Assembly (NCBI GenBank): GCA_035708065.1
Contig: DASSTC010000016.1
Coordinates: forward strand, 17,783 to 81,782
Direction of reading: 5' to 3'
DNA length: 64,000 nucleotides
Origin: JAICUY01 sp035708065
GTDB taxonomy: Bacteria > Chloroflexota > Limnocylindria > QHBO01
Part shown: positions 8,220-16,814 of the stretch, in pieces
Layout: each line of letters begins with the position of its first letter
Numbering within the stretch: position 1 is the first letter of the stretch
Translations under genes and position numbers: made by a program
The notes under the pieces: generated by a model
Database searches by the model: none
Told to the model about the DNA's origin: nothing
What the model saw: only the letters and a program-made list of their open reading frames with translations

Positions 8220-8963
8220 GCCGGGGCTCGCCTGCGCGCCGTCGTCCTTCGGCGCCACGTTCCAGGGGCCGAGGCCCATGCCCGGACCGCCGAAGCCGGG
8301 TCCATGGCCGTGACCTGGCCGCGCCGGCGGCCAGTCGCCCGAGTCGAGGTTGTCCGACAGCCGGTCGAGCATCTTCTGCTCCTGGTCCGCGGTCAGCTTG
8401 CCGGAGCTGACCGCCTTGTCGAGGTCGATCTTCGCCGCATCGAGCACCGCCTTCTTGACGGCCGCGTAGTCGACGCCCTGCGCCGTGGCGACTTCCTGGA
8501 GCGACTTGCCCGAACGCAGCTGGCCCGCGAGGGCCGAGGGCTGCATATCGAGCGCATCGGCGGCTGCGGCGCCGAGGTCGACGCCGTAGGCAACGGCACC
8601 CGGGTGCCCGATCAGCTTGCGCCCGAGCCCGAAGCAGCCGTCGAGATCGGCATCGGCCAGTCGCGACTTGATCGCGTCCGCCCGCTCTTTGGTCAGGTCG
8701 CCGTTGGCGACCGCCTCGTCGAGCGTGGCTGCCGCTGCGGCACGGAAGGCCGACTCAAGGCCGGCGGCATCGGTCTTGAGCTCATCGGCCAGGTGGCTGC
8801 GGAAGGTCTGGCAGTACTGGCCGGTGTTTGTGTCGTGGGTGGCGGTCGACGGCGTGCCCGAGGCTGTCGGCGTCTCGGCTCCCACGCTGCCGATCAACGC
8901 GCCTCCGAACAGTGCCGCGACGATGAGCGCGCCGATGGCGCCGAAGAGTTTCATGGCCTGCAT
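8208..8963 (-). CDS. Secreted helical protein of unknown function
   Basis: 251 residues. The start MQAMKLFGAIGALIVAAL opens a classic signal peptide ending near SVGAE, followed by a Ser/Thr/Pro linker and then repeated amphipathic helices. Two similar helical modules are visible: one around ...EAVANGDLTKERADAIKSRL and another around KAVSSGKLTADQEQKMLDRL, with an insertion containing LRSGKSLQEVATAQGVDYAAV. The tail is Gly/Pro rich (HGHGPGFGGPGMGLGPW). Two Cys residues (GQYC and LDGC) could form a disulfide. Helical 'GxLTxxQ' modules occur in many envelope proteins that sit beside two-component systems. Divergent from a response regulator and sharing its promoter region, it is a likely target of that system. 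Function unknown. Confidence 0.7.
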   Translation of the reverse strand: MQAMKLFGAIGALIVAALFGGALIGSVGAETPTASGTPSTATHDTNTGQYCQTFRSHLADELKTDAAGLESAFRAAAAATLDEAVANGDLTKERADAIKSRLADADLDGCFGLGRKLIGHPGAVAYGVDLGAAAADALDMQPSALAGQLRSGKSLQEVATAQGVDYAAVKKAVLDAAKIDLDKAVSSGKLTADQEQKMLDRLSDNLDSGDWPPARPGHGHGPGFGGPGMGLGPWNVAPKDDGAQASPGSDL

Positions 8964-9015
8964 GCTTGGATGGCTCCGATGAACGAGTTGACGACGCCGA
9001 CGATGACGGCGCGAC

Positions 9016-9054
9016 GTCAAGATCGGGTCAAGATCGGCCGCCTGCGTCTTGACA
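9016..9054. promoter_or_regulatory. Tandem 11-bp repeat, probable response-regulator box
   Basis: GTCAAGATCGG occurs twice in direct tandem (9016-9026, 9027-9037), a period of exactly one helical turn, as OmpR/PhoB-family regulators prefer. The half-site recurs inverted (TCTTGAC, 9047-9053), overlapping a TTGACA (9049-9054). The element lies between the divergent secreted-protein gene and the OmpR-type regulator gene, so autoregulation plus control of the secreted protein is inferred. Confidence 0.6.
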
Positions 9055-9075
9055 TTTCCTGAATCGCGGGGTGGC

Positions 9076-9081
9076 TAGCAT
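9076..9081 (+). promoter_or_regulatory. TAGCAT -10 box, leaderless-type start
   Basis: TAGCAT ends 5 nt before the ATG of the response regulator (9087), with no ribosome site between. Transcription would start at or next to the A of ATG. The same TANNNT-to-start spacing recurs at many genes in this window. Confidence 0.5.
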
Positions 9082-9086
9082 GCGGC

Positions 9087-9791
9087 ATGGCCCACATCCT
9101 GGTCGTCGAGGACGAGCCGCAGCTTCGCGCGCTGCTGCGCCTCTACCTCGAGCGTGAGGGCCACCGGGTGACCGATGCGGGCGACGGCGCGTCCGCGCTC
9201 GTCGCCTTCGAAACCGATCCGGCCGACCTCGTCGTGCTCGACCTCATGCTGCCCGCCATGCAGGGCGAGACGGTGCTCGCCGAGCTGCGAGCGCATGACT
9301 CGGTGCCGGTGCTCATCACCTCGGCCAAGCGGACCGATGCAGAGCGGATCGCCGGCCTGCGCGCCGGCGCCGACGACTACCTGGCCAAGCCGTTCAATCC
9401 GCACGAGCTGACCGCGCGCGTGGCCGCCATCCTCCGTCGGGCGCAGCCTGTCGAGCAGTTCGTGCCGCCGATCCTGTCGTTCGATGCCGGCCGGCTGGTG
9501 CTCGACACGTCGACCCGCCGCTGGCTCCTCGCATCGGGGCAGAGCGGGCGGCTGACGCCGGGCGAGTGCGCGCTGCTCGCCGCGCTGGCGCGTCGCCCGG
9601 GCAGCGTCGTCTCGCGCGACGCGTTGCTGGAAGACGTGGCGCGCCGGCCCGACGAGGTGTATGGCCGGGTCGTCGACGTTCATGTCGCCAACCTGCGCCG
9701 CAAGCTCGGCGACGATGCCGGCGAGCCGTGGCTGATCGAGACGGTGTCGGGAGCCGGCTACCGGCTCGTCGCGCCCCTGGATCCGGCGTGA
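9087..9791 (+). CDS. OmpR/PhoB-family response regulator
   Basis: 234 residues. The receiver domain (about 1-120) has the acidic pocket VVEDEPQ, phospho-acceptor Asp52 in VVLDLMLP, a Thr/Ser in LITSAKR and the conserved Lys in YLAKPFNPHELTARV. The C-terminal winged helix (about 130-230) has LTPGECALLAALARRPGSVVSR, then VDVHVANLRRKLGDD and the terminal ETVSGAGYRL hairpin. It is the DNA-binding partner of the kinase that overlaps it by 4 nt. It probably binds the 11-bp tandem repeat upstream of its own gene. The signal is unknown. Confidence 0.93.
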   Translation: MAHILVVEDEPQLRALLRLYLEREGHRVTDAGDGASALVAFETDPADLVVLDLMLPAMQGETVLAELRAHDSVPVLITSAKRTDAERIAGLRAGADDYLAKPFNPHELTARVAAILRRAQPVEQFVPPILSFDAGRLVLDTSTRRWLLASGQSGRLTPGECALLAALARRPGSVVSRDALLEDVARRPDEVYGRVVDVHVANLRRKLGDDAGEPWLIETVSGAGYRLVAPLDPA

Positions 9792-11113
9792 GCTCGTCCG
9801 TGCCGGTGATCGCCGGCCAGCCGCTCGCCACGCGGATGGCGCTGCTGCTGTCGGGCGCGGTGCTCGTCGTCCTGCTCGTCGCCGGCCTGGTCGTCAACGC
9901 GGTGGTCAGCCGGTCGTTCGAGGAGCAGCTCGGCGTGCAGCAGCAGCGCCGGCTGGAGGACGCCGCGGCCGTGATCGGCTCGCTCCCGGCCAACCGGCTG
10001 CGGCCCGCGCTCGCGCGCCTCGCCCCGGCGACCGGCGGGCGCGTCTCGGTCCTCGACGATTCCGGCGGGGTCATCGCCTCGGGCGGACGGCCGCCTGCGG
10101 GGCCGGTCGATCGCCTCGAGCAGGCGGTCGGCGGCAGCGGTCCCGCGGCGAAGCTCGTCGTCGAGCTCCCGGCACGCCCGGCTGCCGGCCCGGAGCGGGC
10201 GTTCCTGCGCGTTTTCAACATCGCGCTGGTCGTCGCGGGCATCGTCACCGTGCTCGTCCTGATCGCCGCGGCGGGACTGCTGTCCGAGCGTCTGACTCGC
10301 CCGCTGCGCGGAGTGGCGGCGGCGGCGCGGCGGTTGGGTGCCGGCGACCTCGGCGCGCGCGCGTCGGGCGGCTCGGATCGCGAGTCGCGCGAGCTGGCCG
10401 GCGCGTTCAACGCCATGGCCGACCGGCTGCAGCAGTCCGAGGCGCTCCGACGTCGGGCGGCGAGTGACATGGCGCACGACCTCGCCACGCCGGCCACCGT
10501 CCTCGAGTCGCAGCTGCAGGCCATGGTCGACGGCGTCGTGCCGGTCGATCGGCAGCAGCTCGAGTCGGCGCGCGCGTCCGCGGCGGCCATGAGCGGCGTC
10601 GTGTCGCGGATGGGCGAGCTGATCGATGCCGAGTCGGCGGCGCTGGTGCGCCGTCCCGAGCCGATCGTTCTCGCCGACCTGGTCTCGTCGGCCGAGTCGG
10701 CATTGAGTGGCCTGCTCCGCGAGCGCGCGGTGACGTTCACCGCCGATGTCCCCGACGACCTGCGCGTGATCGCCGATCCAGGTCAGCTTGCGCGGGCGAT
10801 CCGCAACGTCGTCGCCAATGCGGTGGAGCATGGCGGCGGCTCGCTGTCGGTGAGCGCCAGCGCCGATGCGGCCGGCCGCGAGGTGCGGCTGCGGATCAGT
10901 GATGCTGGCGCCGGGATCGCCGAAGCGGATCTGCCGTACGTCTTCGAGCGCTTCTACCGCGCCGACCCGTCGCGGGCAGGGGCGAAGGGGGGCAGCGGCA
11001 TCGGTCTGACCATCGCACGCGAGCTGCTGACCGCTAACGGCGGCTCCATCGAGGTCGAGCGGACCGGTCCGGACGGCACCACGTTTCTCATCCGGCTGCC
11101 ACGCGTCACCTAG
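9788..11113 (+). CDS. Sensor histidine kinase of the OmpR-type pair
   Basis: 441 residues from GTG 9788, whose GTGA overlaps the regulator's stop. Domain order: transmembrane helix (MALLLSGAVLVVLLVAGLVV), a short extracytoplasmic sensor of about 100 residues, a second helix (ALVVAGIVTVLVLIAAAGLL), a HAMP linker, HisKA with SDMAHDLATPATVLESQL, and HATPase with NVVANAVEHGGG, DAGAGIAEADL and GGSGIGLTIA. The phospho-His is followed by Asp-Leu-Ala-Thr-Pro instead of the usual Glu-Leu-Arg-Thr-Pro, a conservative variant seen in some HisKA proteins. It phosphorylates the upstream response regulator. Confidence 0.92.
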   Translation: MSSSVPVIAGQPLATRMALLLSGAVLVVLLVAGLVVNAVVSRSFEEQLGVQQQRRLEDAAAVIGSLPANRLRPALARLAPATGGRVSVLDDSGGVIASGGRPPAGPVDRLEQAVGGSGPAAKLVVELPARPAAGPERAFLRVFNIALVVAGIVTVLVLIAAAGLLSERLTRPLRGVAAAARRLGAGDLGARASGGSDRESRELAGAFNAMADRLQQSEALRRRAASDMAHDLATPATVLESQLQAMVDGVVPVDRQQLESARASAAAMSGVVSRMGELIDAESAALVRRPEPIVLADLVSSAESALSGLLRERAVTFTADVPDDLRVIADPGQLARAIRNVVANAVEHGGGSLSVSASADAAGREVRLRISDAGAGIAEADLPYVFERFYRADPSRAGAKGGSGIGLTIARELLTANGGSIEVERTGPDGTTFLIRLPRVT

Positions 11114-11123
11114 CCCGTAGCGG

Positions 11124-11696
11124 CTATTCGAACTCCCAGCTCCGCTTACGGCCCAACGCCTCCCACTCGGATCGCAGGATCGCCATCAGGACGACGTCAT
11201 GGTGTGCGCCGCGGTGAAACCGCGCTCGACGCAGCACCGCCTCCCGCACGAAGCCGGACTTCTCGTACGAGCGCATCGCGCGCGGGTTGTAGTCGAAGAC
11301 GTGGAGGTAGATGCGCTCGAGGCGCAGCTCGCCGAAGGCGAAGTCGAGGAGCGTGTTGACCGCGTCGGTGCCGAGGCCACGGCCCCACGAGCCGCGCAAC
11401 ATGAAGATCGAGAGCTCCGCGTTGCCGTCGGTGCGATCAACCGAGCGCAGTCCGCAGCTGCCGATCTCGTCGTTCGAGCCGAGCGAGCACACTGCGAACT
11501 GGAAGACCGATTGGCCGAGCTGCGGTCGCAGCTTCTCGAACCAGGCCTCGGAGGCCTCGCCGCCGATCGGCGACTTGAAGCCGGCATAGTGCGCCAGCTC
11601 CTGGTCGTCGAGGGGCCTGCTGACGTCGGCCTTCTCGAGCCAGCGCAGCCAGACGTGCTCGCCGCGCAGCATTGGCATCGGTCTGCCTTCGGTCAC
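11124..11696 (-). CDS. GNAT N-acetyltransferase, RimJ/RimL-like
   Basis: 190 residues. Features are the N-terminal MLRGEHVWLRWLEKADV, a central strand ELSIFMLRGSWGRGLGTDAVN containing the acetyl-CoA loop (R-G-x-G-T), and YLHVFDYNPRAMRSYEKSGFVREAVLR, which is the RimJ-type C-terminal signature. It transfers acetyl from acetyl-CoA to an amine; target unknown. The start is GTG 11696: TATCAT lies 6 nt upstream on the minus strand, a leaderless-type context shared with the divergent aldehyde dehydrogenase (11735). Its stop is 10 nt from the convergent kinase stop. Confidence 0.85.
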   Translation of the reverse strand: MTEGRPMPMLRGEHVWLRWLEKADVSRPLDDQELAHYAGFKSPIGGEASEAWFEKLRPQLGQSVFQFAVCSLGSNDEIGSCGLRSVDRTDGNAELSIFMLRGSWGRGLGTDAVNTLLDFAFGELRLERIYLHVFDYNPRAMRSYEKSGFVREAVLRRARFHRGAHHDVVLMAILRSEWEALGRKRSWEFE

Positions 11697-11734
11697 CGCG
11701 GCATGATACTCACGCTCCCGCGTAGCATTCGCCC

Positions 11735-13210
11735 ATGACCGAAGTCGAGATGCTCATCAACGGCGAGTCCCGCCCAGGCGCCGATGGGCGCACCTTCACC
11801 ACCTACGAGCCCGCCCGCGGAACCTCCCTGGCCGAGGTCGCACGCGCCACGACCGACGACGTCGCGGCCGCGGTTTCCGCAGCCCGCGCGGCGTTCGAGG
11901 GTCCGTGGGCGAAGACGTCCCCCGCCAAGCGCTCGCGCATGCTGGCCAAGCTGGCGCAGCTGATCGAGTCACAGGCCGATGCCATCGCCGAGCTCGAGTC
12001 GCGCAACAACGGGAAGCCCAAGTGGCAGTGCCTGCTCGAGGTGCGCCAGGCGGTCAGCGACCTCGACCTGTTCGCGGGCGCCGCGCAGCACATCTACGGC
12101 CGATCGTTCGCGGTCAGCCCGTCGGTGCTGTCCTACACGTTGCGTGAGCCGGTCGGCGTGTGCGCGGCGATCATTCCGTGGAACTACCCGTTCATGATGG
12201 CCGCCTGGAAGGTTGCCCCGGCGCTGGCGGCAGGATGCACCGTCGTGCTGAAGCCGGCCTCCGCGACGCCGATGACCGCGCTCGAGCTCGGGCGCCTGGC
12301 GCTCGAGGCCGGCATCCCGCCGGGCGTCGTCAACGTGGTCACCGGACCGGGCGCCGAGGTGGGGGAGGCGCTCGCCTCGCATCCGGGCGTCGAAAAGATC
12401 GCCTTCACCGGCGAGACCGGCACGGGCCGGCGGATTGCCGCGATCGCCGCCGACGGCCTGAAGCGCGTCTCGCTCGAGCTCGGCGGCAAGTCGCCGAACC
12501 TCGTCTTCGCCGACGCCAATCTCGACGCGGCGGTCCTCGGCTCGCTGTGGGCGATCTATTACTCGGGCGGCCAGTCGTGCGAGGCGCGCTCGCGGATCCT
12601 GGTCGAGGAGTCGCTGCACGACGCCTTCGTGGACGCGTTCGCCGAGAAGGCGCGCGCCCTGCGCATCGGTGACCCGCTGGCCGACGACACGCAGGTCGGC
12701 TCGATGATCTCGCGCTCCCACGCCGAGAAGGTGCTGGGCTTCGTCAACGCCGCCGTCGAGGACGGCGCGCAGCTGGTGACCGGCGGCGCGGCGGATGGCG
12801 AGCTGGGCGAGGGGCTGGATGCATCGGCCTACGTGCGTCCGACGGTGATCGACTGCGTCGAGAACGACAGCCGCATCGGTCAGGAAGAGGTGTTCGGGCC
12901 GGTCGTCACGGTCACGACGTTCGCCGACGAGGCCGAGGCGGTGAAGCTCGCCAACGACGTGCGCTTCGGGCTGGCGGCGACGGTATGGACCGGCGATTCG
13001 GCGCGTGGCCTGCGCGTGGCCGCGCGCGTCCGGGCCGGCACGGTCGGGGTGAACCAGCCGTTCGCGGCGTTCCCCGGCGTGCCGTTCGGCGGCTTCAAGG
13101 AGTCCGGCTACGGCCGCGAGATGAGCGTCGATGCGCTCGACCTGTACACCGAGCAGAAGGCGGTGCTGGTCAGCACCTCGCCGAAGCCGATGAACCCGTT
13201 CGGGATGTAG
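11735..13210 (+). CDS. NAD(P)-dependent aldehyde dehydrogenase
   Basis: 491 residues of the ALDH superfamily, which oxidises aldehydes to acids. The cofactor region IIPWNYPFMMAAWKVAPAL and KPASATPMTALEL, the general base Glu248 in LELGGKSPNLVF, and the nucleophile Cys282 in SGGQSCEARSR are all present. It is complete and matches betaine-aldehyde/aminobutyraldehyde dehydrogenase-type enzymes in length and motifs; the substrate is not determinable. TAGCAT (11723-11728) lies 6 nt before the ATG. The GNAT gene that follows starts 3 nt after the stop, so the two form an operon. Confidence 0.9.
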   Translation: MTEVEMLINGESRPGADGRTFTTYEPARGTSLAEVARATTDDVAAAVSAARAAFEGPWAKTSPAKRSRMLAKLAQLIESQADAIAELESRNNGKPKWQCLLEVRQAVSDLDLFAGAAQHIYGRSFAVSPSVLSYTLREPVGVCAAIIPWNYPFMMAAWKVAPALAAGCTVVLKPASATPMTALELGRLALEAGIPPGVVNVVTGPGAEVGEALASHPGVEKIAFTGETGTGRRIAAIAADGLKRVSLELGGKSPNLVFADANLDAAVLGSLWAIYYSGGQSCEARSRILVEESLHDAFVDAFAEKARALRIGDPLADDTQVGSMISRSHAEKVLGFVNAAVEDGAQLVTGGAADGELGEGLDASAYVRPTVIDCVENDSRIGQEEVFGPVVTVTTFADEAEAVKLANDVRFGLAATVWTGDSARGLRVAARVRAGTVGVNQPFAAFPGVPFGGFKESGYGREMSVDALDLYTEQKAVLVSTSPKPMNPFGM

Positions 13211-13213
13211 CCG

Positions 13214-13801
13214 ATGGGCAGTGAGCTCCTGCGCTCCTTTCCGGAGTCGTTCGAGACCGAGCGCCTGCTCGTCCGCGCGGCGTCGCCCGACGACGCGGAG
13301 CAGGCGAACGCGGCGGTCAACGAGTCGCGCGCCGAGCTGGTGCCCTGGATCTCGTGGGCCGACAAGGAGCTCGACCTCGATGCCGTGCGCGAGAGCCTGA
13401 TCCGGGCGCGTGCCCGCTTCCTGCTGCGCGAGGATCTGCGCTTTCACCTGTTCCTGCGCGACGACCCAGCCACGTTCGTCGGGTCGATCGGGCTGCATCG
13501 GATGGACTGGAGAGTGCCGCGCCTGGAGATCGGCTACTGGCTGCGGACGAGCTACAGCGGACAGGGGTACGCGACCGAGGCGGTGCGGGGCATCACCGAC
13601 TTCGCGTTCCGCGAGCTCGGCGCGGAGCGGCTCGAGATCTGGTGCGACGCGCGGAACGAGCGCAGCGCGGCGGTCGCTCGGCGCGCGGGATTCAACCAGG
13701 AGGCGCTGCTACGGAACTACGACCGCGACACAGCGGGCGAGCTCGCGGATGCGCTGTGGTTCGGCCTGGTGCGCTCGGACTGGGAGGCAGGGCCCAAGTA
13801 G
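13214..13801 (+). CDS. GNAT N-acetyltransferase, RimJ/RimL-like
   Basis: 195 residues. It begins MGSELLRSFPESFETERLLVR, the usual RimJ-type opening, with the acetyl-CoA loop SGQGYATEAVRGITDFAF and CDARNERSAAVARRAGFNQEALLR near the C-terminus. It may modify a ribosomal protein N-terminus or a small amine. It starts 3 nt after the aldehyde dehydrogenase stop, so the two are translationally linked. It differs clearly from the other GNAT at 11124-11696. Confidence 0.85.
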   Translation: MGSELLRSFPESFETERLLVRAASPDDAEQANAAVNESRAELVPWISWADKELDLDAVRESLIRARARFLLREDLRFHLFLRDDPATFVGSIGLHRMDWRVPRLEIGYWLRTSYSGQGYATEAVRGITDFAFRELGAERLEIWCDARNERSAAVARRAGFNQEALLRNYDRDTAGELADALWFGLVRSDWEAGPK

Positions 13802-13857
13802 CGCCGAGATCCGCTCGGTTGCAGCGGACCTCGGCACGCCGTACCGTGGCGAGCAGG

Positions 13858-14787
13858 ATGACCGACTCCCTCGCGGCGTGGTACGGACGATTCCCCGAAG
13901 GCTGGTGGGGATACCACTGGACCGCGCCGCGGCCGATGTCGGCGGTCGAGATCGTCCAGTCCGGCAGCCTCGACGCGCGCCTGATGGCAACCCTCTGGGC
14001 CGTCGTGTCCAGGCGCAAGAGCGTGATGCTCGCCTCGGAGGCGCCGATGGCCGGCAAGACGACCACCCTCTCGGCGCTCGTCGACTTCCTGCCGCCCGGC
14101 ACCACCGGCGTCTTCCTGCGCGGCTGGGGCCAGGACGACAGCTGGGTCGACGAGATCGGTCCAGATGCTGCCTACATGCTCATCAACGAGATGAGCGATC
14201 ACCTGCCGATCTACGTCTGGGGTCGCAACGCGCGCGGCGCGCTGATCCTCGCCGGCAAGGGCTACGGCCTCGGTGCGACCATGCACGCCGACTCGCTCGG
14301 CGAGGCGCTGGCCGCCCTGCGTTCCGACCTTGGTGCGACCGATGCGGACCTCGCCGGCCTGACGGTCTACCTCCAGTTCAGCGCCTATCGCACGCCGGCC
14401 GGGATGTATCGGCGCTGCGAGGAGGCCTGGCACCTCCGCCTCGACCAGTCCGGCTGCCTGGCGCCGGTGCAGCTCGCCGCGATGGAGGGCGATCGTTCAC
14501 CGATCCTGACCGGTGCGCAACGGCTTCCGGCTCCACCAACGCTGGCCACCGATGCGGGCCGCCGGCATCGGCCGTTCGTGCATGACGCCGCCGCCTACGC
14601 GATCCTCGCACGCAACCTTGGGCTCGAGGCCGATGCGTTCGAGGCAGAGCTCCTGCATCGGTCTGGCTACCTGACCAGTCTGGGCGAGCGCGGCATCTGC
14701 GATCCTGTCTCCGTCGCCTACGCCCTCGCCGATTATGCAACCGATCCGTCCGCACCGCCCGATCCGTCCGAAGGAGCCGCGTCATGA
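13858..14787 (+). CDS. VirB11/CpaF-like secretion-type ATPase, short form
   Basis: 309 residues, much shorter than VirB11/CpaF/PilT enzymes because the N-terminal domain is reduced. Walker A is EAPMAGKTTTL (Lys67, Thr68). The acidic segment YMLINEMSDHLPIYVWGRNARG resembles their Asp-box/Walker B. GATMHADSLGEALAALRSDL matches the His-box of secretion ATPases (TxHA[NDS]). No Tad, type II or type IV pilus gene accompanies it. Instead its stop overlaps the start of a ChlI/MoxR-like AAA+ gene (ATGA, 14784-14787), suggesting a joint function. The start is ATG 13858 with a TACCGT box 10 nt upstream. An unrelated P-loop protein of similar fold is the alternative. Confidence 0.6.
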   Translation: MTDSLAAWYGRFPEGWWGYHWTAPRPMSAVEIVQSGSLDARLMATLWAVVSRRKSVMLASEAPMAGKTTTLSALVDFLPPGTTGVFLRGWGQDDSWVDEIGPDAAYMLINEMSDHLPIYVWGRNARGALILAGKGYGLGATMHADSLGEALAALRSDLGATDADLAGLTVYLQFSAYRTPAGMYRRCEEAWHLRLDQSGCLAPVQLAAMEGDRSPILTGAQRLPAPPTLATDAGRRHRPFVHDAAAYAILARNLGLEADAFEAELLHRSGYLTSLGERGICDPVSVAYALADYATDPSAPPDPSEGAAS

Positions 14788-16196
14788 CCCACCCGAGCAT
14801 CGCCACCCTCGCCGAGCTGCGGGAGTCGGGCTATCGCTCGCGATCGGTGAAAGAGGAGATGCGCGGCAACCTCGTCGAGCGGCTGCGCGCCGAGGAGCCG
14901 CTGCTGCCCGGCATCCTGGGCTACGACGAGACGGTGCTGCCGCAGATCGAGAACGCGATCCTGGCGGGACAGGACATCATCCTGCTCGGCGAACGCGGCC
15001 AGGCGAAGTCGCGCATCGCCCGCTCACTGGTGGGACTGCTCGACGAGTGGATCCCGTTCGTCGCCGGTGCCGAGCTGCACGACGACCCGCTGGCGCCGAT
15101 CTCGCCGTACGCTCGTGCCGTCGTGGCCGAGTCGGGCGATGCGACGCCGATCGAGTGGCTGCACCGCGACGACCGCTACGGCGAGAAGCTCGCCACCCCG
15201 GACATCTCGATCGCCGACCTCATCGGCGAGGTGGATCCGGTGAAGGTGGCGGAAGGCCGCTACCTGTCCGACGAGCTGACGATCCACTACGGCCTGCTGC
15301 CGCGGACGCATCGGGGCATCTTCGTGCTCAACGAGCTGCCTGACCTGGCCGAGCGGATCCAGGTCGGCCTGCTCAACGTGATGGAGGAGCGCGACGTCCA
15401 GATCCGCGGCTACCGGGTGCGGCTGAACCTGGACCTCTTTGTCGTGGCCTCGGCCAACCCAGAGGACTACACCTCGCGCGGCCGGATCATCACGCCGCTC
15501 AAGGACCGATTCGGTGCGCAGATCCGGACGCACTACCCGGAAGAGGCCGAGACGGAGATCGCGATCATGGAGGCCGAGCGGATGCGCTTCGCCGATCCGG
15601 TCTCGTCCGCCGTGCCGGTGCACTCGCCGGCATTCATGCAGGAGATCGTGGCCGAGCTGTCGCAGCTGGCCCGGCGGTCGTCGGAGGTGTCGCAGCGCTC
15701 CGGCGTGTCGGTGCGGGTCACCATCGCCAACGAGGAGACGCTGCTGGCCGCCGCGCTGAAGCGGGCGGTGCGCCTCGACGAGTCGACGGCGGCGCCGCGC
15801 GTGTCGGATCTGCCGGCGGTGGTCGCCTCGACCGCGGGCAAGATCGAGCTCGAGACGCTCGGCGACGAGTCGCGCGAGGACCGGGTCGTCGACAAGCTCG
15901 TCCAGCGCGCCGTGGTGAACGTCTTCAACCGGCACTACGCGCTTTCAGAGCTGGTGCCTCTGCTCGAGCGCTTCGAGTCCGGCGTGGAGGCCGAGGTCGG
16001 GGAGACGGCCCCGTCGGCCGCGCACGAGCTGCTCGTCGAGCAGATCCCCGAGCTGCGGCGCGCGGTGAGCCGCCTGGACGTGGGCGAGTCGCAGGCGGGG
16101 CTGGCGTCTGCGGTCGAGTTCGTGCTCGAGGGTCTGCATCTCAACCGGCGGCTCAACAAGGAGCGGCGCGCCGGCGGCGTGCGCTACGCACGCTAG
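14784..16196 (+). CDS. ChlI/MoxR-like AAA+ ATPase
   Basis: 470 residues resembling the magnesium-chelatase I-subunit branch of AAA+ proteins. Walker A is LLGERGQAKSRIARS (Lys75-Ser76). The Walker B region reads GIFVLNELPDLAERIQVGLLNVMEER, with Asn in the position before the catalytic Glu. Sensor 1 is VVASANPEDYTSRGRIITPLKDRFG. Such ATPases remodel VWA-containing partners. The likely partner is the VWA protein at 17648-19681, which has the matching ChlD-like architecture. The gene overlaps the VirB11-like ATPase by 4 nt. Not a true chlorophyll gene: no chelatase H subunit or pigment gene is present. Confidence 0.85.
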   Translation: MTHPSIATLAELRESGYRSRSVKEEMRGNLVERLRAEEPLLPGILGYDETVLPQIENAILAGQDIILLGERGQAKSRIARSLVGLLDEWIPFVAGAELHDDPLAPISPYARAVVAESGDATPIEWLHRDDRYGEKLATPDISIADLIGEVDPVKVAEGRYLSDELTIHYGLLPRTHRGIFVLNELPDLAERIQVGLLNVMEERDVQIRGYRVRLNLDLFVVASANPEDYTSRGRIITPLKDRFGAQIRTHYPEEAETEIAIMEAERMRFADPVSSAVPVHSPAFMQEIVAELSQLARRSSEVSQRSGVSVRVTIANEETLLAAALKRAVRLDESTAAPRVSDLPAVVASTAGKIELETLGDESREDRVVDKLVQRAVVNVFNRHYALSELVPLLERFESGVEAEVGETAPSAAHELLVEQIPELRRAVSRLDVGESQAGLASAVEFVLEGLHLNRRLNKERRAGGVRYAR

Positions 16197-16214
16197 GCCG
16201 GTTCGCGGGCTGGC

Positions 16215-16670
16215 ATGCGGGGGACGACGCGGCCTGATCCCTTTCCCACGGCGCGCTTCGCTGCGCTCGTCGGCCGCTTCCCGCACTACGCGCGGCTCGC
16301 CTGGCGGCTGGGACGCGACGACCGGCTGAGCGGCGGCCGCCGTGCCGCGGTCCTCGCTGCGGCCGCGTACCTCGCGTCGCCGATCGACCTGGTGCCCGGC
16401 ATCATCCCGTTCGCCGGACAGCTCGACGATGCCGCGGTCGCCCTCATCGGTCTGCGCTTCGCCTTGCGCGGGCTCGCCCCCGGAGACCGTGCCGTGCTGC
16501 TTGCCGACGTGGGTCTGTCCACGCACCACCTCGACGAGGATTTGGCGACGGTTCGTACGGGCGCAGGCTGGCTGCTGCGCCGCGGCGGTCGCCTCGGCGC
16601 GTCGCTGCTGCGCGGTGCCGGGCGGGCGGTCGCCGCTGGCGTCCGGCGCGCATCGGACCTGCGGCGGTAG
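16215..16670 (+). CDS. YkvA-like DUF1232 membrane protein
   Basis: 151 residues. The segment AAYLASPIDLVPGIIPFAGQLDDAAV is the DUF1232 signature (YLxSPIDLxPdxiP...DD). One hydrophobic hairpin is likely to associate with the membrane; the C-terminus is Arg/Gly rich. The function of the family is not established. It follows the ChlI-like gene by 18 nt and is probably in the same operon. Confidence 0.8.
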   Translation: MRGTTRPDPFPTARFAALVGRFPHYARLAWRLGRDDRLSGGRRAAVLAAAAYLASPIDLVPGIIPFAGQLDDAAVALIGLRFALRGLAPGDRAVLLADVGLSTHHLDEDLATVRTGAGWLLRRGGRLGASLLRGAGRAVAAGVRRASDLRR

Positions 16671-16683
16671 GGCGCTGGCGCCC
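16670..16683. terminator. Possible hairpin after the DUF1232 gene
   Basis: GGGCGC and GCGCCC (arms 16670-16675 and 16678-16683) surround TG directly at the stop codon of the DUF1232 gene, between convergent genes. The 2-nt loop forces opening of the inner pair and there is no T-tract, so this is weak. The remaining gap to 16815 shows nothing else. Confidence 0.3.
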
Positions 16684-16814
16684 CGCCATGCGATCGGTCT
16701 GGACTAATTCAAATCACGAACGCCCTAGGCGAGCCGAGCGCCTCTCGTCGCGCGCAACTTCAATCAGGACTGGCTTACGACGGTCGCCGCGGCCGCCGAA
16801 GCACGACCGCACGT

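Noticed and set aside
14784..16196. Magnesium chelatase subunit for chlorophyll synthesis
   Set aside because: The AAA+ domain is ChlI-like, but no BchH/BchD or other pigment gene is present, and the VWA partner fits the general MoxR/ChlI group.
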